Assembly: GCF_900258515.1 (NCBI RefSeq)
Contig: NZ_LT984884.1
Span: 1,313,168 to 1,377,167, forward strand
Source: Lentibacillus sp. Marseille-P4043
GTDB taxonomy: Bacteria; Bacillota; Bacilli; Bacillales; Amphibacillaceae
Direction: 5' to 3'
DNA: 64,000 nt
Of this stretch, positions 42,661 to 50,826 are shown in pieces (the first letter of the stretch is position 1; each line of letters begins with the position of its first letter). The notes beneath the pieces were generated by a model that saw nothing but the letters and a program-made list of their open reading frames with translations, did no database searches and had not been told where the DNA came from. The position numbers and the translations under genes are program-made.

Positions 42661-44361
42661 CTATTTTTCGATGCGGTTTATTGATAGAAGAATGGTTTCC
42701 TCTATAGTTTCTCGTAATTGATAAGAATTTCTCCCCGCGTTTTTGGCTTCATAGAGTGCTATATCAGCATTTTTTAACATCGAAAATGGAGTCGCACCTT
42801 GTGCTGGGGCCATGGCTATTCCCATGCTCGTTGTAACTTTTAAAGAATTACCATTTAAATTCCACGGCTGCTGCATCGCTTGTTGAATATGTTCTGCAAT
42901 CATTGTGGCATTCTGACTGGAGCCAACTCCTGGTAAAAGGATAACAAATTCATCACCGCCAAGTCTGGCAACGATATCACAATCACGGATCGTTTCCTGT
43001 ACCCGTTTTCCAAATTCCTCAATAACTTCATCACCAATATCATGGCCCATTTCGTCATTTATGTTTTTGAAATGGTCAACATCCATCATGATTACGGCTA
43101 ATCCATTCTGTTTTTCCATGAATTCCTTCAATGCATTGGCTAAACGATCTTTGAATAAACGGCGGTTCGGTAAGCCAGTCAGGGAATCATGTAGAGCAAA
43201 ATGTTTCAGTTGTCGTTCATATTCCTTTTGTAAACTAATATTCCTCGTCAGCACCACCATATGTTTAAACTTACCTTGATTATCAAAAATCGGTGTACCA
43301 TGCGCTTCACACCAAATAGGTTCTTCTTTATGATTATATTGTTTAAACTGTACGGTAAACGATTCTCCTTTTTTAATCGATTGTATGACTACTTGATCCA
43401 TGTTCATACGATCGTCAGGGTACACGTTATGGAGGAAAAATTTACCGATATATTCGTGATGGTTAAATCCTAGTATATTTTTATAAGAAGGGGAAACATA
43501 TATAATCTTTCCCTTATCATCAAGCAGTGTGATCAAATCCTGCGCATGCTCTGCAATGATGCGAAAACGCTCTTCGCTTTCTTCTAATTTCTTTATTAAT
43601 CTACCAACATCTGTAATATCTCGCAAAATACCATATATTCCGGTAACTTGTTCATCTATGATTAATGGCGTCACTTTTAAGGAAAGCTCGATCCGCTGCC
43701 CTGATTTATTATGAATCTCCAGCCGCGAATTTTTAGTAGTGCCAGAAATTGCTTGTTTAAATAATCTTTTTAACAGGTTGGCATCTTCTTTAACGACTAA
43801 AGAGTTTAAAGTGGTCCCAACAAGTTCTTGGGGCGTGTAGCCAGTGACACTTTCACAAGCGATATTTCCATCCTCAATTTGACCATTTAAATCAAATAAA
43901 ATGATGGCGTCCGAATTATGATGAAACAATGACTGGTAACGTTTATTACTTTCCTGGAGCTTGCCCCACGTTTTTTCCGTTTCCAATCTCGCATTTTTTT
44001 CCTTGGAAATATCCTTAACAACTGCCACAATTTGCTTGCATTGGTTTTGCTCATCAAATAGGGGCGTTAATTTCGTTTTTGAATAGTTCCTTTCACCATT
44101 GGGAGACACATAGGAATCCTCGTAGATCACGGCTTCACCACTGGTTACTACCTTATTGTATTGCTCAAATAAAAAGGTTCCCGTTTCCTCTTTATACACC
44201 TCGCGAATGGATTTGCCCACAGCATCCCGATTCAGCCCGGTTCCATCCATTGCAGCCCGATTCAAAAAGTCATAAATAAAAACAGGATCTCGTTCAACGC
44301 GAACAACAAATACCATATCACTTATTCCATCCATCAATATTCTATCAAATGTAAACTCCAT
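42661..44361 (-). CDS. PAS-domain diguanylate cyclase
   Basis: A 566-aa soluble protein with three PAS/PAC sensor domains (about residues 5-120, 140-255 and 265-380) and a C-terminal GGDEF domain (about 390-555). The active-site motif is intact (RLGGDEFVILL), preceded by DVDHFKNINDEMGHDIGD, so it should make cyclic di-GMP from GTP. No EAL or membrane domain is present; sensing is intracellular. A PilZ receptor gene lies about 150 bases upstream on the same strand, suggesting a local source-receptor pair. The signal sensed by the PAS domains is unknown. Confidence 0.93.
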   Translation of the reverse strand: MEFTFDRILMDGISDMVFVVRVERDPVFIYDFLNRAAMDGTGLNRDAVGKSIREVYKEETGTFLFEQYNKVVTSGEAVIYEDSYVSPNGERNYSKTKLTPLFDEQNQCKQIVAVVKDISKEKNARLETEKTWGKLQESNKRYQSLFHHNSDAIILFDLNGQIEDGNIACESVTGYTPQELVGTTLNSLVVKEDANLLKRLFKQAISGTTKNSRLEIHNKSGQRIELSLKVTPLIIDEQVTGIYGILRDITDVGRLIKKLEESEERFRIIAEHAQDLITLLDDKGKIIYVSPSYKNILGFNHHEYIGKFFLHNVYPDDRMNMDQVVIQSIKKGESFTVQFKQYNHKEEPIWCEAHGTPIFDNQGKFKHMVVLTRNISLQKEYERQLKHFALHDSLTGLPNRRLFKDRLANALKEFMEKQNGLAVIMMDVDHFKNINDEMGHDIGDEVIEEFGKRVQETIRDCDIVARLGGDEFVILLPGVGSSQNATMIAEHIQQAMQQPWNLNGNSLKVTTSMGIAMAPAQGATPFSMLKNADIALYEAKNAGRNSYQLRETIEETILLSINRIEK

Positions 44362-44508
44362 TCAATTGTACCTTTTCCCTTCCTTCATGTCGTGAAAAAT
44401 TCGGCATTCGTCTCGTATTAAGGGTGAATGGTTATCTTTCACATTCCTTAATTAAGTGTAAAAAATATGCTGCAAATTTTAGTATAACGGGATAACTTCA
44501 TTAATCAA

Positions 44509-44877
44509 TTATTTCGCCTGGTTTTTTGCATAAAGTTTTATCTGCTCAACTAGCGCTTGTTTGGCAGAGTCATCGGTAAGAAAGTCAATGCCATAATTAG
44601 TTGCGGTGCCTACCTTTTTCTTCCAAACAATAATACCAATGAAGTCGAACGGGTTCCCATTTAATGCAAATGAGATAGACAAATGGATAGATTTATCGAT
44701 TGTATCAGGTAGATTTAACTCCGAATTCAGCTTTACACCCTCTGGACTGATATCAATTATTTTCGCTTCCCCTTCAGAAGTTTCGACCGAATGACCATCA
44801 ATTTCTTTAATTTGGAAAAGTGCTGAAATTGGCTCATCAAATGTGTAGCGAAAAGGCTCTTCTCTCTTATATCTCAT
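44509..44877 (-). CDS. PilZ-domain protein (cyclic di-GMP receptor)
   Basis: A 122-aa single PilZ domain. The nucleotide-binding motifs are both present: an Arg-rich MRYKREEPFRY at the N-terminus (RxxxR) and DISPEGVKL (D/NxSxxG) near residue 44. It lacks the YcgR-N domain, so it is a minimal adaptor. Its start codon lies inside the end of the Sda-like gene (11-base overlap), which implies translational coupling. It probably reports the output of the neighbouring diguanylate cyclase. Confidence 0.88.
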   Translation of the reverse strand: MRYKREEPFRYTFDEPISALFQIKEIDGHSVETSEGEAKIIDISPEGVKLNSELNLPDTIDKSIHLSISFALNGNPFDFIGIIVWKKKVGTATNYGIDFLTDDSAKQALVEQIKLYAKNQAK

Positions 44878-45043
44878 CGTGAATGCTCACCTGACCTGTA
44901 TGCTCCCCACTTTGAAGTTTATCAAAGGCAATTCCTCTTCTATTTAATTCATCTGTTAACAAGTTTAAAAAATCACTGTCCAATTTTAATTCCAACGCTT
45001 TGAAATAGGCATCTAATAACGCATTATCACTTAAACACTGCAT
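44867..45043 (-). CDS. sda: Sda-like sporulation histidine-kinase inhibitor
   Basis: A 58-aa protein whose first 40 residues resemble Bacillus Sda (here MQCLSDNALLDAYFKALELK; Sda begins MRKLSDELLIESYFKA as I recall), a helical hairpin that blocks autophosphorylation of KinA when replication is disturbed. The later FLNLLTDELNRRGI fits the second helix. It has an extra acidic tail of about a dozen residues. The start at 45043 is chosen from the family; ATG 45049 is close to the gggag ribosome site and possible. It overlaps a PilZ gene, a pairing that would tie cyclic di-GMP to the sporulation decision. Confidence 0.72.
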   Translation of the reverse strand: MQCLSDNALLDAYFKALELKLDSDFLNLLTDELNRRGIAFDKLQSGEHTGQVSIHDEI

Positions 45044-45410
45044 GTCCATATTTCTCCCATTTTTCATATTTTTCAGTTCCCGTAGACATAAAAAAGTTTC
45101 GATGCTCCTTACTAAGCCCAGTTCAAAAGTCATCGAAAACTACTTTACAATAACAAAACAACTTTAACACCGCATGAGTCATTTTACCTATATTTGGTGA
45201 AAATTATTCTGCTTCAACAAGGAGTAAGACCTATTGAATGGTGAAAAACCTTTCGCTATAGAGTGAAATGCCATAGGAAACCGTAGCTTCATAGTATTAT
45301 TTACCCGGTTTTGTAAAAAATAAACCTGTCCATGCTGGCGTTGGAATTGAAATTGTGCAGGAGATTGGCATGAGGAGCGTGCTGGCTGAAAATACAGGAA
45401 AGGGCGCATT

Positions 45411-46020
45411 AATTGGAACATGGCGGGAATCGCGGAACATCGGCCCGAGAGCGGGAACATCGGCGCGAGAGCGGGAACATCGGCGCGAGAGCAGAAACAT
45501 CGGCGCGAGAGGAGAAACATCGGCGGGAATCGCGGAACATCGGCCCGAGAGGAGAAACATCAACCCGAGAACGAAAACATCGACCCGAGAGGAGAAACAT
45601 CGGCGGGAATCGCGGAACATCGGCGCGAGAGGGAGAAACATCGGCGGGAATCGCGGAACATCGGCGCGAGAGGAGAAACATCGGCGGGAATCGCGGAACA
45701 TCGGCCCGAGAGCGGAAACATCGGCCGGAATCGCGGAACATCGACCGGAAACGCGGGAACATCGGCGCGAGAGCGGAAACATCGGCGCGAGAGGAGAAAC
45801 ATCGGCGGGAATCGCGGAACATCGACCCGAGAGCGAAAACATCGGCCCGAGAACAGAAACATCGGCGCGAGAGCGAGAACATCGTCCCGAGAGCGGAAAC
45901 ATCGGCACGAGAACAGAAACATCGGCGCGAGAGCGGAAGCATCGGCGCGAGAGGAGAAACATCGACCGGAAATGCGGAAACATCGGCGGGAAAACGAGAA
46001 CATCGCCCGGACCCACCAAA
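45411..46020 (+). repeat. 20-bp GC-rich tandem array, locus 10
   Basis: About 30 units, mostly GGCGC, GGCGG and GGCCC words with GAGAGCGG- or GAATCGCGG-type tails. A two-unit pair (GAGGAGAAACATCGGCGGGA then ATCGCGGAACATCGG) recurs at least five times. The array lies between divergent genes. An aggag and ATG at 45370 upstream give one of the forward frames a plausible start, but the bases before the array encode nothing recognisable. The flanks 45134-45410 and 46021-46263 have no gene. Confidence 0.95.
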
Positions 46021-46263
46021 CCATCGCCCCGAAAACTCAGCAACCTCCCAAACCCGAACCCCGTGCAACACCTGTATACCATCCTACATTACCAAATCCG
46101 CACAAAATAATGCGCTCCACTCGATTCAACAGCCAAATTCGCCAATTTTTCCATTATAACCGCATATATCGTGCTGCTTCATGAATTGCGATAAAATTCA
46201 TACTTTGGTATAAATGAGTAGTAGAAAAAATTTATGATACATTAAAGGAGTTCAATCATTATC

Positions 46264-47721
46264 ATGGAAGAACGACAGAAACTTAAGAAGTCATTAAAAC
46301 CTCACTGGGTCTGGGCGATTGCCTTAGGATCTTCAATTGGCTGGGGTGCATTTGTACAACCGACCGTCTGGATGGCAGATGGTGGACCAATTGGTGTTAT
46401 TATCGGATTTTTAATCGGTGCAGCGTTAATGATGTTAATCGCTGTTAGTTATGGATTTTTAATTAAAAGCTTTCCCGTTTCAGGCGGTGAGTTTGCATAT
46501 TCCTTCGTTAGTTTAGGCCGCACACACGCATTTATCTGTGGGTGGTTTTTGACCCTCGGCTACATATGTATTGTTGCTCTCAATGCATCTGCATTTGCAT
46601 TAATGTTCAAATTTGTTTTCCCAAAACTTATTGAAAATCTCCACCTCTATCAAATTGCCGGCTGGGATGTCTATGGCATGGAAATTATTATTGCATCGCT
46701 GGCACTTGTTATTTTCGGCTATCTCAATGTTCGTGGCACCGGATTAACCGGCCGCATGCAATTTATCTTTTGCTTAATCATGCTTGTCGGGGTACTCGCG
46801 ATCACATTTTCAATCGGTGGCAGCGCTGGGACATCACTAGCTGATATCAAGCCATATTTCCCATCGAATACATCCACATTTGCCGCGATTATTTCAATTG
46901 TTGCAATCGCGCCATGGGCATATGTTGGCTTTGATAATGTCCCACAGGCAGCGGAAGAATTCAAGTTTTCATCTAAAAAAGCATTCACCTTGATTATCCT
47001 GGCAATTCTATTTGCCGCGGTATTGTACAGCTTTATGATCATCGCAACTGCAATGGCTCGCCCATGGGAAGCACTCGTTGCTGAAAATAATCTCTGGGGA
47101 ACAGCGGTGGCAGTCACAGATGTAATGGGAACGCTTGGTTTAGTCATCTTAGTCGTAGCACTCAGCATGGGAATTTTTACCGGACTAAATGGGTTTATCA
47201 TTTCATCGAGTCGTTTGCTTTTTGCCATGTCACGTGCGAAAATTTTACCGGAAGTATTTTCAAAAGTTCATCCAAAATATAAAACGCCGTATGTTGGTAT
47301 TATTTTCACCGTAATCGTGGCTATGTTTGCGCCATGGTTTGGTCGTCAAGCATTGTTATGGGTCGTGGACATGTCATCGATTGGGGTATCGATCGCATAC
47401 TTTTACACGTGCTATACAGCATTCAGCATTTTTAAATGGTCGATGAACAGCGGGTTTGATCCTGCAAAACATGTCATTGCACCAGGCAAAAAATTCATCT
47501 CCTGTATCGGCATGCTGGCAAGTATAACGTTTATCGGACTCTTGCTTATTCCAGGCTCACCAGCATTTCTTGGCATCGAATCAAGAATCGCGCTAATCGC
47601 CTGGGTTGCACTTGGATTTGTATTTTACCTAGCCAAACGGACGGAATTTAACAAAATACCGAAAGAAGAATTGAACTACTTGATCTTGGGGAATAAGAAG
47701 ATTGAAGTGGAGAATAAGTAA
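46264..47721 (+). CDS. APC-superfamily amino-acid permease
   Basis: A 485-aa transporter with about 12 helices. The first helix carries the unwound binding-site motif IALGSSIGWGAFVQP, and helix 6 reads APWAYVGFDNVPQAAEEF; both are hallmarks of the APC fold. No substrate can be named. aaaggag lies about 13 bases before the ATG. It is divergent from the Sda/PilZ unit and follows array 10; the signal for its own transcription lies in the 240 bases after the array. Confidence 0.9.
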   Translation: MEERQKLKKSLKPHWVWAIALGSSIGWGAFVQPTVWMADGGPIGVIIGFLIGAALMMLIAVSYGFLIKSFPVSGGEFAYSFVSLGRTHAFICGWFLTLGYICIVALNASAFALMFKFVFPKLIENLHLYQIAGWDVYGMEIIIASLALVIFGYLNVRGTGLTGRMQFIFCLIMLVGVLAITFSIGGSAGTSLADIKPYFPSNTSTFAAIISIVAIAPWAYVGFDNVPQAAEEFKFSSKKAFTLIILAILFAAVLYSFMIIATAMARPWEALVAENNLWGTAVAVTDVMGTLGLVILVVALSMGIFTGLNGFIISSSRLLFAMSRAKILPEVFSKVHPKYKTPYVGIIFTVIVAMFAPWFGRQALLWVVDMSSIGVSIAYFYTCYTAFSIFKWSMNSGFDPAKHVIAPGKKFISCIGMLASITFIGLLLIPGSPAFLGIESRIALIAWVALGFVFYLAKRTEFNKIPKEELNYLILGNKKIEVENK

Positions 47722-47791
47722 TTATTAAATGAGGGGTCTGTCTCTTGTCGCACTACTACGGTGAAATGATGGCGAGGGATAGGCCCTTCTT

Positions 47792-47932
47792 TTAATGAAG
47801 AGAGCTCTGGTAATAGCGAGTGGAGCTTAGGTAATAATGAAGAGAGCTCCGGTAATAGGAGGAGAGCCTAGGTAATAAGGAAGAAAGCCTCGGTAATAAC
47901 AAGTTTAATAAGGAAAAGAGTCCCGTTAAAAA
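47792..47932 (+). repeat. AT-richer 21-bp tandem repeat
   Basis: Six to seven units of 20-21 bp starting GGTAAT, for example GGTAATAATGAAGAGAGCTC, spaced 21, 21, 20 and 21 bases, decaying at the right end. Sequence is unrelated to the AACATC arrays, but the period is the same. It lies between the permease gene and a bidirectional terminator. Confidence 0.85.
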
Positions 47933-47966
47933 CAAACCCAGGTGCTATGAAGAACAACACCATCCC

Positions 47967-48005
47967 AAAAAGCCTTCGTCCTCACGCAAGCGGACAAAGG
48001 CTTTT
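47967..48005. terminator. Bidirectional terminator between convergent genes
   Basis: AAAAGCCTTcGTCC pairs with GGACaAAGGCTTTT, giving T-runs on both strands. It would serve the permease gene and the cyclase gene. Confidence 0.85.
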
Positions 48006-48105
48006 CAGCTGTATAATCAGTCTTCCGCATGGCCGCTGAGGACCGGTTACCTACTACAAATAAAGGACCGCACCACCTAGGCGCGATCCCGTATAAATCC
48101 AAAAC

Positions 48106-48729
48106 TTATTCCGCAACTATTCCATCAAACAACAAAATACGTGCTGGTGCTGCGTCGGTTCCTTGGACTCGGATTGGTGCTGCGACCATGAAGTATTCTC
48201 CTGTAGGCACTTCTTTTAATCGGAGACCTTCTATAATAATGACATTATGGCTAAAAAGCGTACGGTGGGTTGGGTGTTCACTTTGGCTTCGTTCAATGCC
48301 AAGGCCGTCAACCCCAACACCTTTTATGCCGATTTCTGCTAGATATGTAGCAGCGTCTTCGGCAACAAAAATGAAGTTAAAATCGAACGAATCTTGCAGC
48401 GAGTTTTTTGTTTTAAATAGAACAAAATCATCTTTCTCAATCTGAAATGATGCAATATCCTTTTTAGTGATTCGATCCTCGACATGAGTTAAATCAAATA
48501 GCTTCACATTGCCAACCAAATCGTCAATATTGATTGTTTCCATCGTATCGCCATCAGTCAACATGTGTAGTGGGGAGTCGACATGTGTTCCGGTATGAAG
48601 ATCCATCGCAATGCGAGACTCTGTTACATGTCCATTCGTTTCCGTACTAATTTTCGGCTGTTTCTCTTCCTTGTTTTTATAGACAGGCATTCCCTCAAAA
48701 ATGGGTGCTGTTACATCATATAATTTCAT
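48106..48729 (-). CDS. Cyclase / kynurenine formamidase-like hydrolase
   Basis: A 207-aa metal-dependent hydrolase of the cyclase (KynB-like) family. The metal motif HTGTHVDSPLHML is near residue 45, and the later VDGLGIERSQSEHPTHR holds further ligands. True kynurenine formamidase function is uncertain because no other tryptophan catabolism gene is near. It starts 18 bases after the zwf stop and is probably cotranscribed with it; aaggag precedes the ATG. Confidence 0.85.
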   Translation of the reverse strand: MKLYDVTAPIFEGMPVYKNKEEKQPKISTETNGHVTESRIAMDLHTGTHVDSPLHMLTDGDTMETINIDDLVGNVKLFDLTHVEDRITKKDIASFQIEKDDFVLFKTKNSLQDSFDFNFIFVAEDAATYLAEIGIKGVGVDGLGIERSQSEHPTHRTLFSHNVIIIEGLRLKEVPTGEYFMVAAPIRVQGTDAAPARILLFDGIVAE

Positions 48730-48747
48730 AACCGTTTGCTCCTTCCA

Positions 48748-50247
48748 TTAATTGTCGGTTATAGGCCACCAAAGAAAACCGTCCTTTTCAAGCAGCTTGT
48801 CTGCTTCTTTTGGGCCCATTGAACCTGCTGGGTAATTTGGGAAATCGGGCATTTTCTTATCCCATGCATTTAAAATTGGGTCTACAAATGCCCATGACTG
48901 TTCGACTTCATTCCAATGGGTAAAATTCGTTGTATCCCCAACCATGCAATCGAAAAGCAGTTTTTCATATGCTTCCGGTGTATTAATTGCGTTCACACCA
49001 TTATTGTTATAAGCGAGTTTGATTGGTTGCGCATGGGTTCCAATTCCTGATTTCTTCGCATTGAGATAAAGGGTAATTCCTTCATCCGGCTGAATGTTGA
49101 TAACAAGCAAATTAGGATGCTTTTCTTGCTTATTTTCATAGTATAAATTCATTGGAATATCGTTGAATTCAACAACAATTTTTGTCGATTTTTCGGTCAT
49201 CCGTTTACCTGTGCGAATATAAAATGGCACCCCGGCCCAGCGGTAATTATCAATCATGATTTTACCGGCCACAAATGTTTCGGTGTTCGACTTGGCTAGT
49301 TCTGGTGCTTCATCCCGATAACTACTAACATCATTCCCTTTCATATGGCCGCTTCCATACTGACCGCGGACAAAATAGGTATCGACTTCATCCGTCGCCA
49401 TTTTCCTTAATGCACGAAGAACTTTAATTTTTTCTGAGCGAACTTCTTCTGTTGTCAGCTTGATTGGCGGTTCCATCGCAAGTAATGCCACCATTTGCAA
49501 CATGTGGTTTTGCACCATGTCTCGAATCGCACCTGAATGGTCATAATAGCGGGATCGATCCTCTAAACCGAGTGATTCACTTGAGGTGATTTGCACGTTG
49601 GAAATAAATCGATTATTCCACAGGTGTTCAAAAATCCCATTGGCGAAACGGATTACCTCAATATTTTGGACCATTTCTTTTCCTAAATAATGGTCAATCC
49701 GGTAAATTTGTTCCTCATCAAATGCCGCACGAATTTCGTTGTTTAATTCTTTGGCAGATGACAAATCATGGCCGAATGGCTTTTCGATAACCAAACGTGT
49801 CCATCCAGTGCTATTCTTTAATCCATGTTCCTTTAAATTATCGGCAATAACCCCGAAAAACTCTGGTGCCATAGCTAAGTAAAAAATCCTGTTGCCATCT
49901 GTTTGATAGTTGCCTTCAAGCTTCTCTAATAAAGCGTCTAATTCCTGATAAGAGGAAGGTTCCGTCACATCAAACGGATGATAATAAAAATGAGATGTAA
50001 ACGCATCAAGCTCCTCTTTCGTCGTGGTATCACTTTCAATCGATTTTTCCACATTGTTACGAAAAACATCGTTCGTCCATGGTCTCCGCGCTGTACCAAC
50101 AACGGCGAAATCATCACCAATTTTCCCATTTTGAAAAAGACGATAGATCGACGGAAACAATTTGCGCTTTGCTAAATCGCCTGTTGCCCCAAAAATTACG
50201 ATAACTGCTTTTGGCTTTTGTTGTGTAACCACTGACTGATGCCTCAC
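48748..50247 (-). CDS. zwf: Glucose-6-phosphate 1-dehydrogenase
   Basis: A 499-aa enzyme that starts the oxidative pentose-phosphate pathway, oxidising glucose-6-phosphate with NADP. The nucleotide-binding motif GATGDLAKRKLFPSIY and the active-site signature RIDHYLGKEMVQNIEVIRFAN (read in part: RIDHYLGKE) are intact. Length is normal. The longest frame begins with a GTG at 50247 without a ribosome site; a GTG at 50232 with gtgagg 9 bases upstream is an alternative. Confidence 0.96.
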   Translation of the reverse strand: MRHQSVVTQQKPKAVIVIFGATGDLAKRKLFPSIYRLFQNGKIGDDFAVVGTARRPWTNDVFRNNVEKSIESDTTTKEELDAFTSHFYYHPFDVTEPSSYQELDALLEKLEGNYQTDGNRIFYLAMAPEFFGVIADNLKEHGLKNSTGWTRLVIEKPFGHDLSSAKELNNEIRAAFDEEQIYRIDHYLGKEMVQNIEVIRFANGIFEHLWNNRFISNVQITSSESLGLEDRSRYYDHSGAIRDMVQNHMLQMVALLAMEPPIKLTTEEVRSEKIKVLRALRKMATDEVDTYFVRGQYGSGHMKGNDVSSYRDEAPELAKSNTETFVAGKIMIDNYRWAGVPFYIRTGKRMTEKSTKIVVEFNDIPMNLYYENKQEKHPNLLVINIQPDEGITLYLNAKKSGIGTHAQPIKLAYNNNGVNAINTPEAYEKLLFDCMVGDTTNFTHWNEVEQSWAFVDPILNAWDKKMPDFPNYPAGSMGPKEADKLLEKDGFLWWPITDN

Positions 50248-50386
50248 TTTATAAAAAATTATTCTGCAAATGGTAGTTTTCCTTTCTTTCCTTTATATTA
50301 CTGATATTGGACCTGTAAATCAATTATTCAAGACGGATCTGATGATGTTTTCTAGGCAAATGATGACCCCCGTCACAAAACTTAAA

Positions 50387-50417
50387 AAAGCCCTTGTCCC
50401 AGTTGTAGACAAAGGCC
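50387..50417 (-). terminator. Terminator after the small membrane-protein gene
   Basis: On the minus strand GCCTTTGTC pairs with GACAAGGGC (one wobble), followed by six T residues. Confidence 0.75.
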
Positions 50418-50422
50418 TGTAC

Positions 50423-50590
50423 TTATTCACTCGCAGAACCGCTGTCATCAGCACAATCACAATCCTGCTGTGTTGGCGCAACATCTTGCTCATTCGGATT
50501 TGGATGAACAATAAAGGTTGTGAGACCAATAATGGCTAGCGTGTAGACGAAAATAGCGATACCTACAATTATTTTTTTGGATGTATCCAT
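50423..50590 (-). CDS. Small membrane protein with acidic Cys-containing tail
   Basis: A 55-aa protein with one membrane helix (IIVGIAIFVYTLAIIGLTTF) and a C-terminal tail with two Cys (QQDCDCADDSGSASE). The start at 50590 has ggggagg upstream; the frame could extend to 50629 without support. I do not recognise the family. Confidence 0.6.
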   Translation of the reverse strand: MDTSKKIIVGIAIFVYTLAIIGLTTFIVHPNPNEQDVAPTQQDCDCADDSGSASE

Positions 50591-50826
50591 GGCAACCTCC
50601 CCTAAGATAGCACACTTTTTATCCCTCATTTAAAATTATCACAATGGGATTGGAGGGGCAAGGGAGGTGAATGTTTACATATAGAATGTCACTTTAATTA
50701 ACATTTTGTCATAAGTTGTCTAATTTAATTCTATTTTCCTCTTCAAATTTATCCGGAAATGTCCGATAATTAGTAAAGAATAGTATAAATCTACTAAGTT
50801 AGTAAAATCTACGGAGGAAGAATAAT

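Noticed and set aside
1490..46020. CRISPR arrays
   Set aside because: Units are contiguous and 20-21 bp long with no constant repeat separated by unique spacers, and no cas genes are present.
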